Shown here: in pieces, positions 35,737 through 45,183 of the stretch
How the letters are laid out: every line of letters begins with the position of its first letter
Position numbering within the stretch: position 1 is the first letter of the stretch
Assembly (NCBI RefSeq): GCF_003931875.1
Contig: NZ_CP034245.1
Location: 2,542,001 to 2,606,000 of the forward strand
Direction of reading: 5' to 3'
DNA: 64,000 bases
Source: Microbacterium sp. 10M-3C3
GTDB lineage: Bacteria > Actinomycetota > Actinomycetes > Actinomycetales > Microbacteriaceae
Notes under the pieces: model-generated
Told to the model about the DNA's origin: nothing
Database searches by the model: none
What the model saw: the letters and a program-made list of their open reading frames with translations, nothing else
Made by a program: the position numbers and the translations under genes

Positions 35737-37836
35737 TCACCCACTGCCGCCGGCGTCGCGCACCGCGTATATCCGCATATCCTCGGGCCCCTGCTGGATC
35801 TCCTGCGCCAGTTCGACGCAGGGTTGATCGAGCGGCACGGCGGAGAGGACCCAGGCCACGTGCTCCTGCGCGAACGGACTGCAGGAGTCGAACGTCATCT
35901 GGATCTGATCTGGCGCTGGGTTCCGGGGCGCAGGATCGCCCTCACCGGAAACCCACGACGTCGTCGCAAGGCGGTTCCACACCGTCTCATAGGACTTGGT
36001 CGGATCGATGTCCTCCCACATCTGCGACGAGGGAGCCCCTTGCACACCGTTGTAGGTCTTCACACCTGCCTCAACCAGCATCATCGTCGGGATCAACGAC
36101 GAGTTGATCCCGATCCACGCTCCCTCGCGCTGCTCGTCGAACCGTTGGACGGCCTGGACGGTTGCGGTCTGACGGAGATCCAGCGCCCCGACGTAGAGCG
36201 GATTGACCACCGCGGATTGCGCCAGGCTGAGAACGAGCAATCCTCCGCTCGCAATTGCAACACGGTCGCCCGCGAAGAACCCGCAGACCGCGATGAAACC
36301 CAGAGCGAACAGGGTGCCGACCGCGAGGTCACGGCGGGCGATCAGCTCGAGCAGCGCGCCCGCACCCACCAGATCGACCGAGCGGGCGACGACGACCGCG
36401 ACCATAGCCGTGGCACCGACGACGGCGGACGTCGGGACCCACCAGGGTATGCGCCCCAGGCCCCGATCGCGCGCTTCGGCGAATCGGGCGGCGAGAACGA
36501 GCGTCAGCACGAAGCTGAGTACTCCGAAGCCGATCCGGAGCCGCGAGTACGTCGTCCGATCGAGGAAAAGCGCGTGGGCGATCGCATCCCAGCCCGGCAC
36601 GTACAAGAAGGCGAACATGACGACGCCCACCAGGATGAGCGCGACAGTGAGCCAGTCGACCGCCGCACCTGCCCGGCGGCGTCGGAACAGCAGCCACACC
36701 AACGCCGCGACGAGCGTCAAGCCCGGAAGGAAGAACGTCGATGCCTCCGAGGGATTCACGCTGAGCGGCACGCCGTTCGTCTTCCCCAGGGCGAACGAGA
36801 TGACCCCGGAGAACAGCTGCGCCAACTCGCTCGGGCTGGCGCCTCCGACGCTCTGAAGGCGCTCCCCGGGATACACCGTCGAGGTGAAGGCCTCGATGGT
36901 GTGCCATCTGGTGAGCATCCACACCACCATCACCGCTCCTCCCGCAACGCCGGCGGCGAGAAGGGGCACGATGTCGCGCACGCGTTCGATGAACCGAGGT
37001 CGTCCCAGATCCCGAGACGCGATGGCACCCAGCCCGAACGCGGCCACGACGAGGGTGACCGGAACGATGAACGGTACGTAGATCCCCATGCCGAGCGAGA
37101 CGGTCACGTATCCGGATAGTCCGGAGAGGATCCACACGCCTCTTCGCCGTCGCGATTTCAACGCCCAGAGGATGGCGGCCATCACGAGGCTCGCCCAGAT
37201 CGCCGGATAGAGCGTGAGTGACAGGTACCACCATTGGAAGAACGGCGAGAAGAAGAACGCCGTGGCCAAGGCAGCGCTGGTGAGGGGACGGCGCGGCAGA
37301 AGCGTCACGGCGAGGAGATAGCCGGCCGCGATGACCCCCAAACCAGGGAGCCACCACTTGAACGCCATGGCCTGGTCGAAAGGCAGGAAGAAGAAGCCGA
37401 GGAGATGGGGGCGGAAGATCGTCGACCAATCGACGGACGGCAGGTCGTTCTGCACCGTCGCATCCATCCCGCCAGGAAATGTCTCGTTCCACACGGGCAG
37501 ACCCTGTTCCACCTGGGAGATCACCCAGCTGGTCTGGACGAACCACTCATCGCTGCGTATGGCTCTCGGCTCGCCCGCGATAAGGGAATGGTCATCGCCC
37601 GAAGCCACCATGTCGTGGACGATCCCCGTCGAACTGCCCGTGATCCCGAAGGCGACGAGGACGACGAAGATACCGCCGAGCAGAGCGAGCGGCCAGGCGA
37701 GAACGCGCCGATTCGGGAGCCCGTCCGGACGCGGCTCCACGAAACGGTTCCAATGATCACGCGCTGCAGACCATCGCTCAGCACGCGTTCGTCGGGTCGC
37801 TTCGCCATTCGTTGCCGGCGTCTGTGGACTAGTCAT
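35737..37836 (-). CDS. Large polytopic membrane protein, probable GT-C glycosyltransferase
   Basis: The 699-residue protein has about 14 transmembrane helices, a soluble N-terminus of about 45 residues and an extracytoplasmic C-terminal domain of about 150. The first large loop holds acidic and aromatic residues (EPRAIRSDEWFVQTSWVISQ, then NDLPSVDWSTIFRPHL), the layout of GT-C enzymes. FFFSPFFQWWYLSLTLYPA is a conserved aromatic helix. I recognise the type from actinobacterial glycan clusters but know no specific function. It is followed 30 bases downstream by the DPM-like gene, so it may transfer the sugar that cassette supplies. The longer upstream frame is rejected as antisense-like. Confidence 0.78.
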   Translation of the reverse strand: MTSPQTPATNGEATRRTRAERWSAARDHWNRFVEPRPDGLPNRRVLAWPLALLGGIFVVLVAFGITGSSTGIVHDMVASGDDHSLIAGEPRAIRSDEWFVQTSWVISQVEQGLPVWNETFPGGMDATVQNDLPSVDWSTIFRPHLLGFFFLPFDQAMAFKWWLPGLGVIAAGYLLAVTLLPRRPLTSAALATAFFFSPFFQWWYLSLTLYPAIWASLVMAAILWALKSRRRRGVWILSGLSGYVTVSLGMGIYVPFIVPVTLVVAAFGLGAIASRDLGRPRFIERVRDIVPLLAAGVAGGAVMVVWMLTRWHTIEAFTSTVYPGERLQSVGGASPSELAQLFSGVISFALGKTNGVPLSVNPSEASTFFLPGLTLVAALVWLLFRRRRAGAAVDWLTVALILVGVVMFAFLYVPGWDAIAHALFLDRTTYSRLRIGFGVLSFVLTLVLAARFAEARDRGLGRIPWWVPTSAVVGATAMVAVVVARSVDLVGAGALLELIARRDLAVGTLFALGFIAVCGFFAGDRVAIASGGLLVLSLAQSAVVNPLYVGALDLRQTATVQAVQRFDEQREGAWIGINSSLIPTMMLVEAGVKTYNGVQGAPSSQMWEDIDPTKSYETVWNRLATTSWVSGEGDPAPRNPAPDQIQMTFDSCSPFAQEHVAWVLSAVPLDQPCVELAQEIQQGPEDMRIYAVRDAGGSG

Positions 37837-37904
37837 TCGTATGCGATCCAGCCCGGAAGGAGATGAGGGCCTCGGGAAGGATACCCGATCGGCGCGCGCT
37901 TCAC

Positions 37905-40277
37905 TCAGCCCACGACGACACTCTGGCAACCGAGGAGCCGATTCGCGCCGGGACCGACGTTGATCGCATACGTGCACACGGTATGCGAGCCCTTCGCAAG
38001 AGCGAAGCGCAGATCGATCCCGTGCGCCCCGCCCGCGGAGGGGTAGGCGCGGGCGACATCGGGACGCAGGACGTCGGCTCGAGCGATCGCCGTTCCGATG
38101 CCGTCCACGTACACATGGATCGTGAGCGCCTCGGTTGAGTCCGGATCGATCGTCCATCCCTGCAGACGGATGCCTGTCTGGTCTTCCGTGACACTGGTGC
38201 CACCGAACGGCGACGGATCGACGGCCGTCACTTGACGGCACCCCAGCAGGGCGTTCCCGCCCGGGCCGCGATTGATGCCGTACGCGCACACCTGGTGGAC
38301 CCCGGGAGCGACCTCGAAAGAGGCATCGATACCGTGTCGAGGGCCGTACCCGGGATACACGTCGCCCACATCGGGACGATCGATGTCGGCTCGCCCCGCT
38401 GTGCCGACTCCGTCGATGTAGAAGTGCACATCGATAGAAGCCGTGGTATCAGGGTCGATGGCCCACCCCCGCACCCGGATCGTCGAGCCCGTCACCGCCG
38501 TGTCGATCCCCCCGAACGGATTGCCCGAAAGTATCTGCACGGAGCGGCATCCGAGCGTTGTGTTGACGCCCCACCCGACATTGATCCCGTAGGCGCAGAC
38601 CGCGGCCGCACCCGCCGGAGCGTCCACGTGGGCGTCGAATCCGCTCGTAACGCTCGCGTTCGGATATTGCGCGAGGATGTCGTCCCGTCGCACCGTCGTC
38701 TGCACAGCCGTGCCGCTGGAGCCACGGTAGATGTGAACGTTGAGCGGATCAGACGTATTGGGGTCTACGGCCCATCCCCGGACTCGGAAACCTCCCGGCT
38801 CCGGGAAGATGTCTTCCATCTGGCCCACCGGGTCCGGTGATTGGCTCACCGTGATCGAACTGCAGCCGAGCAGCTTGTTCATACCACGGCCGACGTTTAT
38901 CCCGTAGACACACACTTCGTGAGTCCCGATCGCGGCGGGGAGGGCGAGGTCTATGCCATGGTTGTCACCCATTCCCGGGAAGACGGCGCCGACGTCAGGG
39001 CGTGAGGCGTCTGCGGTGTAGGCCGACCCGATGCCATCGATGTAGACATGGACGGCGAGCGGCTCGGTCGTGTCGGTGTCCAGCGTCCAGCCGGTGATCT
39101 TCAACCCGCCGGCCAGTGCCTCGACTGTGGCGCCACCATACGGCGACGCTGTCTCCACACGCACGCTCTGGCACTCGAAGGTGGTGTCCGCGCCCGCTCC
39201 CACGTTCTTGACCGTGACGCACACCCGCGTGTCACCGCCCACCACCTCGAACGAGCGTCGGATTCCATGCCTGTCGCCGTAGCCGGGGTAGGCTGCGCCG
39301 ACGTCCGGACGATTGTCGTCCGCCGCGAACTGCCCCAGCTGCTCACCGTTCGCGGTGACTGTGACGGTCAACGCCGTGGACGGCTCATTCGGGTCGAGCG
39401 CCCATCCGAGCACGGTGATGAGTCCTCGATCCACCTCGACGTTGAATCCGCCGAATGGGGAGTTCTGCGTGCTGGTCGTTCCGAACCAGTCCGTGAAGAG
39501 GCGCCAGAAGTTGCGGTTCCCGTATGACGAGCAACCATCGCCCGTGCCATAGAGGTTGGCCAGCGCGGCTGCGTTCGGCACATAGGGCGTGTAGATGTAG
39601 AGACCCGCAGTCGCCTGGTTCTCGATGTAGACGCGCTGGGTGCCGCAGTTGTTGTACGGGTGGTACAGGATGTTGTTCCACTTGCCCGCCTGATACCCGA
39701 ACGACGCGGGGTTGAGGCGGTAGATCTCGTATTGGCGCGCCCCGTAGTAGAGCTGACGGAACAGTCCCGCGGTCGCGCTGTCACACGGCGCGGTGTCGGG
39801 GCAGCCTTGACCGAGCGCGTAGTTGTACTGGCGGGCCGACGGTGAAGGATCGGTGATGAGCGACTGTTCCTTCTCCAAAACGACCAGGAGAACTTTCTGG
39901 CTCACGCCGCACGATCGCGCGACCCGGTCGATGATCGTCGCCGCGCTCTCGTCCGGGGCGCCCACGTACCCGTTGCAGTATCGATCCGCGGCAATCGAAG
40001 CAGTGGGCTGGCGGTAGTCCTTGAGGCATGTGTATCCCGCACTGCACCGAGGGAGCCTCTGCTGCAAGAACGCCTGGATATCGGACGCGCTCATCGCGTT
40101 CGCGTCGTAGAACGTCGCGTCGTCGATGATGTTGCCAGGATTCCAGTCCGCGGCATTCGCCGCCTGGGCGGAGGGAGACGGCGCGACCGTGACGGAGACG
40201 CCGACCAGGAGCGCCGCCGCGCAGAGTGCGGTGGAGAAGACGGCGAGCCACGTGCGCGCGCGTGCGTACCTGATCAC
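37905..40277 (-). CDS. Secreted protein: lysozyme-like N-terminal domain plus five about 100-residue repeats
   Basis: The 790-residue protein has a signal peptide ending near SPSAQAANA (residue about 40). Residues about 45-270 hold IIDDATFYDANAMSASDIQAFL, CGVSQKVLLVVLEKEQSLI, ARQYNYALGQGCPD and FRQLYYGARQYEIYRL. This resembles a lytic-transglycosylase fold with a glutamate where catalysis would be expected. Five degenerate repeats follow, each with the core SPFGG, GWAxDPDT, VHVYxDGxGTA, RPDVGxxYPGYG and CxYGINVGxGxNxLLGC. Repeats 1 and 3 are the most diverged. Proteins of this kind are often labelled hemagglutinin in actinobacteria. The GTG at 40275-40277 overlaps the lipoprotein stop (GTGA). 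Surface binding to wall glycan is inferred. Confidence 0.75.
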   Translation of the reverse strand: MIRYARARTWLAVFSTALCAAALLVGVSVTVAPSPSAQAANAADWNPGNIIDDATFYDANAMSASDIQAFLQQRLPRCSAGYTCLKDYRQPTASIAADRYCNGYVGAPDESAATIIDRVARSCGVSQKVLLVVLEKEQSLITDPSPSARQYNYALGQGCPDTAPCDSATAGLFRQLYYGARQYEIYRLNPASFGYQAGKWNNILYHPYNNCGTQRVYIENQATAGLYIYTPYVPNAAALANLYGTGDGCSSYGNRNFWRLFTDWFGTTSTQNSPFGGFNVEVDRGLITVLGWALDPNEPSTALTVTVTANGEQLGQFAADDNRPDVGAAYPGYGDRHGIRRSFEVVGGDTRVCVTVKNVGAGADTTFECQSVRVETASPYGGATVEALAGGLKITGWTLDTDTTEPLAVHVYIDGIGSAYTADASRPDVGAVFPGMGDNHGIDLALPAAIGTHEVCVYGINVGRGMNKLLGCSSITVSQSPDPVGQMEDIFPEPGGFRVRGWAVDPNTSDPLNVHIYRGSSGTAVQTTVRRDDILAQYPNASVTSGFDAHVDAPAGAAAVCAYGINVGWGVNTTLGCRSVQILSGNPFGGIDTAVTGSTIRVRGWAIDPDTTASIDVHFYIDGVGTAGRADIDRPDVGDVYPGYGPRHGIDASFEVAPGVHQVCAYGINRGPGGNALLGCRQVTAVDPSPFGGTSVTEDQTGIRLQGWTIDPDSTEALTIHVYVDGIGTAIARADVLRPDVARAYPSAGGAHGIDLRFALAKGSHTVCTYAINVGPGANRLLGCQSVVVG

Positions 40278-40786
40278 TGGCCCGACTCGACCGTCGACGG
40301 CGCCGACTGCGCACGTGTCGTCGAGGACGTGTAGACGACGCGGAACGTCACTGCGCCGTCCGCGGGCACCGCCACCGTCATCACGCCGCAGTATGTGACG
40401 CCGTTGCCCGCGATGCCCTCGACAGACGCCGTGGCGGAAACGCCTTCGATCGAGAGCGTGCACGTCCCGCCGTCCTCGGCGATGTTCGGCACCATGGCCG
40501 TGACGGCCACGTTCCCTCCCTCGCGCTCGGCGGTCACGATGAGCACCTCGCCGTTGTAGGGGAGGTCGGAGCCGGATGTCTCCGTCGGCCGCGGCGACGC
40601 CGTCACGACCGCCGTCGCGGTGGGCGTCGGGGTCGGCCCCGACGAAGACGAGGAGGACGGCGCGCTCGGTGTCGCTCCGGTCCCGGCAGACGAGGCGCAC
40701 CCCGTGAATGCGAGCAGACCGACGCTGAGCGCACACAGCGCGCCCAAGCGGATGCGGGCCAAAGGAGAAACAGGGATGCGGCGCAC
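40274..40786 (-). CDS. Small secreted lipoprotein
   Basis: The 170-residue protein has a signal peptide with lipobox LLAFTGC, a Ser/Thr/Pro-rich linker of about 35 residues, and a compact domain with two cysteines (GGTCTLSIEG and VTYCGVMTV) likely to form a disulfide. No known family is recognised. The GTG at 40784-40786 is preferred because CACAAT lies six bases upstream. GTG at 40790-40792 is an alternative. It overlaps the repeat-protein start as GTGA, so the two are translated together and may act together at the cell surface. Confidence 0.75.
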   Translation of the reverse strand: MRRIPVSPLARIRLGALCALSVGLLAFTGCASSAGTGATPSAPSSSSSSGPTPTPTATAVVTASPRPTETSGSDLPYNGEVLIVTAEREGGNVAVTAMVPNIAEDGGTCTLSIEGVSATASVEGIAGNGVTYCGVMTVAVPADGAVTFRVVYTSSTTRAQSAPSTVESGQ

Positions 40787-40898
40787 GCTCACATTGTGCG
40801 GGCGCCTTTGCAATCGACCCCCATCCCACGCCGAGTTGTCACGCGGTTGTTATCGCCCGATGCAGAGATGCGGCAGTCGGATCGGGCTGAGGACGCGG

Positions 40899-41963
40899 TC
40901 ACAGCTCGGCGTGGAGCGCCCACGTGCGCTCCGCGGCTTCGCGCCACGAGAACGAGCGCCCGCGGTCGGACGCGAGCACGCGCAGCCGGGTGGCCGCGGG
41001 CCCGCGCACGGCGGCGACAGCGCCGCGGAGGTCGCCCGTCGCGGACAGGACGGCCGCCTCGGCGAACACCTCGCGATGCGTCGGCGTGTCGACCGCGGCG
41101 ACGGGGACGCCGGCGGCGAGCGCCTCGACGCCGCGCCACGGCCACCCGGCGACCCGGGAGGTCGCGACGAAGGCGTCCGCGACCGACAGCACGGCGGCCC
41201 GGTCATGACGATCGGCGGCCGGGACCGGGATGACGCGGTCGGCGGCGACGCCCGCGGCGGCGGCGACCGCGCGCGCCGTCTCCATGGCGTGTGCGTCCGC
41301 GACGAAGACCGCTGCCGTGGCATCCGCGGGAACCGCCCCGAAAGCCACCGGGTCGGGCGCGTCGAGAACGACCACGCGGCCCGGCAGACCCAGCGTGCGC
41401 AGGCGGCCTGCCGCATCCGTCGGCACGCGGAAGTCGGCCGGCGGCGCGCCGGCGATGACGCGCACGCGGGTCGCCGCCTTGGGCGCGATCTGCGCGAGGG
41501 TCTCGGCCATCGCGTGGGTGGGCACGACGATCGCGTCGGCGTGCTTCTGCGCCCGCTTGAGCATGGCTCGGTGCCAGAGCACCTCGGCGCGCGGGAGCGC
41601 GTCGGGCTCCTGCCACGGACGCAGATCCCAGAGCGTCACCACGATCTGGTGCGTCTCGTGCACGCGATCGTGCTTGACCAGCGGCGCCAGCAGGGTCGGC
41701 GCGTGGATGAGGCCGGGGCCGACCCCGGGCGCGACGCCGAGCGGCCACGACGCGGCGAGCTCGCGCCGCGGCAGCATGAGCGTCGTGACGTCGGCGAGCC
41801 CCGGCGGAGCGTCGAACTCCCCGCGCGGGACGATCGCGCCGACGTCGGCGCCGCGCGGGGCGGCGGCGACGAGAGCGCGGGTGAGCTCCCGCGAGGCTTC
41901 GGCCAGCTCCGTCGTCGTGGGCGCGACGAGCTGGTCGAGCACGACACGGAGCGTCGCGGTCAC
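40899..41963 (-). CDS. GT4/GT1-type glycosyltransferase (GT-B fold)
   Basis: The 354-residue protein has no membrane segment. The N-terminal half includes QIVVTLWDLRPWQEPDAL and HADAIVVPTHAMAETLAQI. The second half holds the sugar-nucleotide site in DAFVATSRVAGWPWRGVEALAAGVPVAAVDTPTHREVF. The usual E-x7-E motif is shifted, with the acidic residue in RGVEALAAG. A wall or lipoglycan mannosyl/glucosyltransferase is plausible. The GTG at 41961-41963 overlaps the LCP gene's TGA (GTGA), so the two are translationally coupled. Confidence 0.83.
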   Translation of the reverse strand: MTATLRVVLDQLVAPTTTELAEASRELTRALVAAAPRGADVGAIVPRGEFDAPPGLADVTTLMLPRRELAASWPLGVAPGVGPGLIHAPTLLAPLVKHDRVHETHQIVVTLWDLRPWQEPDALPRAEVLWHRAMLKRAQKHADAIVVPTHAMAETLAQIAPKAATRVRVIAGAPPADFRVPTDAAGRLRTLGLPGRVVVLDAPDPVAFGAVPADATAAVFVADAHAMETARAVAAAAGVAADRVIPVPAADRHDRAAVLSVADAFVATSRVAGWPWRGVEALAAGVPVAAVDTPTHREVFAEAAVLSATGDLRGAVAAVRGPAATRLRVLASDRGRSFSWREAAERTWALHAEL

Positions 41964-43423
41964 GAGCCGGGGTCGGGGGTCGGAGACGGCGGATGCAGCT
42001 GGTTCTGGACGATCTCGCGGATCTTGTCCCACTGCGGGTTGAACTCGTCGATGCCGCCCTCGGGCGTCAGCTCGATCGTGGCGACCTGCTGCTCCTTCGC
42101 CTTGAGCGCGAGGTCCATGAGCGTCGGCACGAGCGCCTGCGGGATGTCGGTCTTCACGAACTCGGTGCTCGCGGCGGCGACGTTCTGGAAGTTCGTCAGC
42201 ACCGCCTGCGGCGACGCCTGGGCGAGCAGGGCCTCCTGCAGTTGGCGCTGGCGCTTCATGCGGTCGAAGTCGCTCGTCGTGTAGCGCGACCGGGCATACC
42301 ACTGCGCGGTGTCGCCGTCCATGTGCTGGGGCCCTGCCTCGATCCAGCCGATCGCCCACCGGTCGGCCGGCTCGCCCGGGTACGTGGGCCCCCAGCCCTT
42401 GGGCAGGCGCTGCTCTACGGTGATGTCCACCCCGCCGAGGGCGTCGACGAGGGCGGCGAAGTTGTGCATGTCGATGAAGACGTAGTACGGGATCGTGATG
42501 CCGAGGATCCCCTCGGCCGCGTCCTTCGTCGCTTCGATACCCGGCTCGGATCCGTTCCCGACGGCATCCGGATACAGCTTGTTGCCGTCCTGGCAGACCT
42601 CGACCTCGGTGCGGAGTTGGTTGATGCCGCTCCCCCATCCGCACGTCGCGTTCGCATAGCCCTCATGCCCGTTGGGATACTTGTCGGCCATGGGGCCGGG
42701 CGCGAACGGGAAGTTCGGCATGTCGCGGGGGATGCCGGTGATGGTGACCGCGCCGGTCGTGGCGTTGACCGACACGACGGAGATGCTGTCGAAGCGCATG
42801 GAGTCGCGGCCCTCGCCGCTGTCGGCGCCGAGCAGCAGGATGTTGTAGTAGCCGTCCTGCGGCGGCACGACCGGCGCGCTGCTGCCGAAGATGGCGCCGA
42901 GCGTGTCGCGGACGGTGCCGGTGGTCTGCGCGGCCCATGCGGCGCCGCTGCCGGCGACGACGAGCAGCGCGATGCTGAGCCCCGCGATGCCGAAGCGTGC
43001 GAGGCTGCCCGTGCGGACGAGCCGCACCAGTCGCAGCGTGTCGATCGTGAGCACGATCCACAGCACCACGTAACCGACCAGCGCGACCTGCACGAGCGTC
43101 AGCGGCACCCACCGCAGGAGCGACAGCCACGGGGGGAGCCACGCGCCGAGCATGATGGCCGACAGCTGCGTGGGCGCGAGCACGAGGAACAGGGCGGCGA
43201 TCACGAGCGCCGCCCACAGCGCGAGCGTTGCGCCGAGCCCGAAGCGCCCGAGGCGCCGGTTGCCGGCGAGCACCTGCGCCGAGCCGGGGATGAGGAAGTT
43301 CAGGACGACGAGCCACCAGCCGCGGCGGGTCATGACCTGGCGCGAGGCGGTGTCGGGGTTGCGGAGAGGCCGCGCCTCCACGACGGATGCGGCGCGCGGC
43401 CGCGCGGCGGCGGCGACGCTCAC
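41960..43423 (-). CDS. LytR-CpsA-Psr (LCP) family wall-glycan ligase
   Basis: The 487-residue protein has about four N-terminal transmembrane helices (residues 30-160), then the extracytoplasmic LCP catalytic domain. Motifs include [25 protein letters not shown], the pyrophosphate-binding [13 protein letters not shown] and [24 protein letters not shown] with its conserved arginines. LCP enzymes move glycans from lipid carriers to peptidoglycan, which fits the polysaccharide genes upstream. The GTG at 43421-43423 overlaps the purE stop (GTGA), so its expression may depend on purE transcription. The M. tuberculosis counterpart also lies close to purE and purK. Confidence 0.93.
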   Translation of the reverse strand: MSVAAAARPRAASVVEARPLRNPDTASRQVMTRRGWWLVVLNFLIPGSAQVLAGNRRLGRFGLGATLALWAALVIAALFLVLAPTQLSAIMLGAWLPPWLSLLRWVPLTLVQVALVGYVVLWIVLTIDTLRLVRLVRTGSLARFGIAGLSIALLVVAGSGAAWAAQTTGTVRDTLGAIFGSSAPVVPPQDGYYNILLLGADSGEGRDSMRFDSISVVSVNATTGAVTITGIPRDMPNFPFAPGPMADKYPNGHEGYANATCGWGSGINQLRTEVEVCQDGNKLYPDAVGNGSEPGIEATKDAAEGILGITIPYYVFIDMHNFAALVDALGGVDITVEQRLPKGWGPTYPGEPADRWAIGWIEAGPQHMDGDTAQWYARSRYTTSDFDRMKRQRQLQEALLAQASPQAVLTNFQNVAAASTEFVKTDIPQALVPTLMDLALKAKEQQVATIELTPEGGIDEFNPQWDKIREIVQNQLHPPSPTPDPGS

Positions 43424-43935
43424 AGCGCCTCCTTGAGACGCCGGTTCTTCTCCTCGACCTGCGCCTCGAGGTCGCGTGCGTACTGCTCGATACGGTCGCC
43501 GAGGGCGGCGTCGGCGGTGCCGAGGATGCGTGCGGCGAGGAGCCCGGCGTTCTTGGCGCCGTTGATCGACACGGTCGCGACCGGGATGCCACCGGGCATC
43601 TGCACGATGCTCAGGAGCGAGTCCAGCCCGTCGAGCGTCGCGAGCTGCACGGGCACGCCGATGACCGGCAGCGCGGTGACGGAGGCGAGCATGCCCGGGA
43701 GGTGGGCTGCGCCGCCCGCACCGGCGATGATCGCCTTCAGGCCGCGTCCGCGGGCCTCGCGGCCGTAGCGCATGAGCTTGTCGGGCGTGCGATGCGCCGA
43801 CACGACCTCGACCTCGTGCGGCACGCCGAGCTCGGTCAGCGCCTGCGAGGCGTCGCTCATGACGCGCCAGTCGGAATCGGAGCCCATGACGACCCCGACC
43901 AGGGGCGCGTCGGAGGAGTGCAGTGGCCGGGTCAC
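43420..43935 (-). CDS. purE: N5-carboxyaminoimidazole ribonucleotide mutase
   Basis: The 171-residue enzyme rearranges N5-CAIR to CAIR in purine synthesis. The class I PurE signature is complete: [24 protein letters not shown] with the catalytic histidine, [20 protein letters not shown] and [16 protein letters not shown]. The C-terminal helix is extended by about ten residues. The GTG at 43933-43935 follows TAGCCT (43947-43942) by six bases, so purE has its own leaderless promoter although purK is 48 bases upstream. Its partner PurK makes the substrate. Confidence 0.96.
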   Translation of the reverse strand: MTRPLHSSDAPLVGVVMGSDSDWRVMSDASQALTELGVPHEVEVVSAHRTPDKLMRYGREARGRGLKAIIAGAGGAAHLPGMLASVTALPVIGVPVQLATLDGLDSLLSIVQMPGGIPVATVSINGAKNAGLLAARILGTADAALGDRIEQYARDLEAQVEEKNRRLKEAL

Positions 43936-43983
43936 CGGACCAGGCTAGGCCGCAGCCCTGCGAGAACGCCGCAACGGCGCACG

Positions 43984-45120
43984 TCAGTCGAGGAAGTGCG
44001 CCGCCGCGGCGCGCGCCTGGTACACCGCGTCGTCGAGGTCGTCGCCGACGACGTTGACGTGGCCGACCTTGCGGCCCGGGCGCGGCGCCTTCCCGTACGT
44101 GTGGATCTTGGCGGTCGGATGCGCCGCCATCGCCGGCGCGAACCGGTCGGTCATGGCGCCCTCGGCGGGGCCGCCCAGGATGTTGACCATGACCGACCAC
44201 GGCGCCGCCGCATCCGTCGCCCCCAGGGGCAGATCGAGCACGGCCCGCACATGCTGCTCGAACTGGCTCGTGATCGCGCCGTCCTGCGTCCAGTGCCCGC
44301 TGTTGTGCGGCCGCATCGCGAGCTCGTTGACGAGGATCCGCTGGTCGGTGGTTTCGAAGAGCTCGACCGCGAGCATGCCGGTCACCCCGAGCCCCTCCGC
44401 GATCGCGACGCCGAGGTCGGCGGCGGCACGGACCAGGCGGGCATCGGCGCGGGGCGCCGGCGCGAAGACCTCCGCACACACGCCGTCGCGCTGGACCGTC
44501 TCGACGACGGGGTAGACCGCGATCTCGCCCGACGGCCGGCGCGCGACCTGCTGAGCGAGCTCCCGCGAGAAGTCGACGAGCTCCTCGACGAGGAGCTCGC
44601 CGCCACGGCCGTCTTCGGCGAGCGCCGCGAACCAGTCCGCCGCCTCCGTCGCGGCACCGACGACGCGCACGCCCTTGCCGTCGTATCCTCCGCGCGGAGT
44701 CTTCACGACGGCGCGACCGCCGTGGTCGTCGAGGAAGGCCTGCAGCGCCTCCTCGTCGGCGACCGCGGCCCAGTCCGGCTGCGGCGCCCCGAGCTCGGCC
44801 ATGCGGCGGCGCAGCACGATCTTGTCCTGCGCGACGGCGAGCGCCTCGGGCCCCGGGTGCACGCGCACGCCCGCCTCGACGAGTGCGGCAAGCACGTCCT
44901 GCGGCACGTGCTCGTGGTCGAAGGTGACGACGTCGACGTCGCGCGCGAACGCGAGCACCGTGTCGGCGTCGCGGTTGTCGCCGATCGCCGTCGCCGCGAG
45001 GGACGCGGACATGCCCGGCGCCTCGGCGAGCACGCGCACCTCGATGCCGAGCTCGGTCGCCGGTGCGATCATCATCCGCGCGAGCTGTCCGCCCCCGATG
45101 ATGCCCACTCGCAGTGCCAT
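43984..45120 (-). CDS. purK: N5-carboxyaminoimidazole ribonucleotide synthase
   Basis: The 378-residue ATP-grasp enzyme makes N5-CAIR from AIR, bicarbonate and ATP. It shows RVGIIGGGQLARMM at the N-terminus, FDHEHVPQDVL, the ATP-binding AVVKTPRGGYDGKGVRVV and the metal site region ELFETTDQRILVNELAMRPHNSGHWTQDG. The ATG at 45118-45120 has GAGAGGAGC just upstream as a ribosome site. It is placed before purE, as usual in actinobacteria. Confidence 0.96.
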   Translation of the reverse strand: MALRVGIIGGGQLARMMIAPATELGIEVRVLAEAPGMSASLAATAIGDNRDADTVLAFARDVDVVTFDHEHVPQDVLAALVEAGVRVHPGPEALAVAQDKIVLRRRMAELGAPQPDWAAVADEEALQAFLDDHGGRAVVKTPRGGYDGKGVRVVGAATEAADWFAALAEDGRGGELLVEELVDFSRELAQQVARRPSGEIAVYPVVETVQRDGVCAEVFAPAPRADARLVRAAADLGVAIAEGLGVTGMLAVELFETTDQRILVNELAMRPHNSGHWTQDGAITSQFEQHVRAVLDLPLGATDAAAPWSVMVNILGGPAEGAMTDRFAPAMAAHPTAKIHTYGKAPRPGRKVGHVNVVGDDLDDAVYQARAAAAHFLD

Positions 45121-45183
45121 GCCGCTCCTCTCGTCCGTGTGCTCCCATCCTCTCGCGGATGAGGCGCCCGCGCAGGCGCGGGC

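Noticed and set aside
41960..45148. A single 1062-residue protein containing the LCP domain
   Set aside because: The first 575 residues lie in the wrong frame over purE and purK. The LCP protein starts at the GTG overlapping the purE stop.
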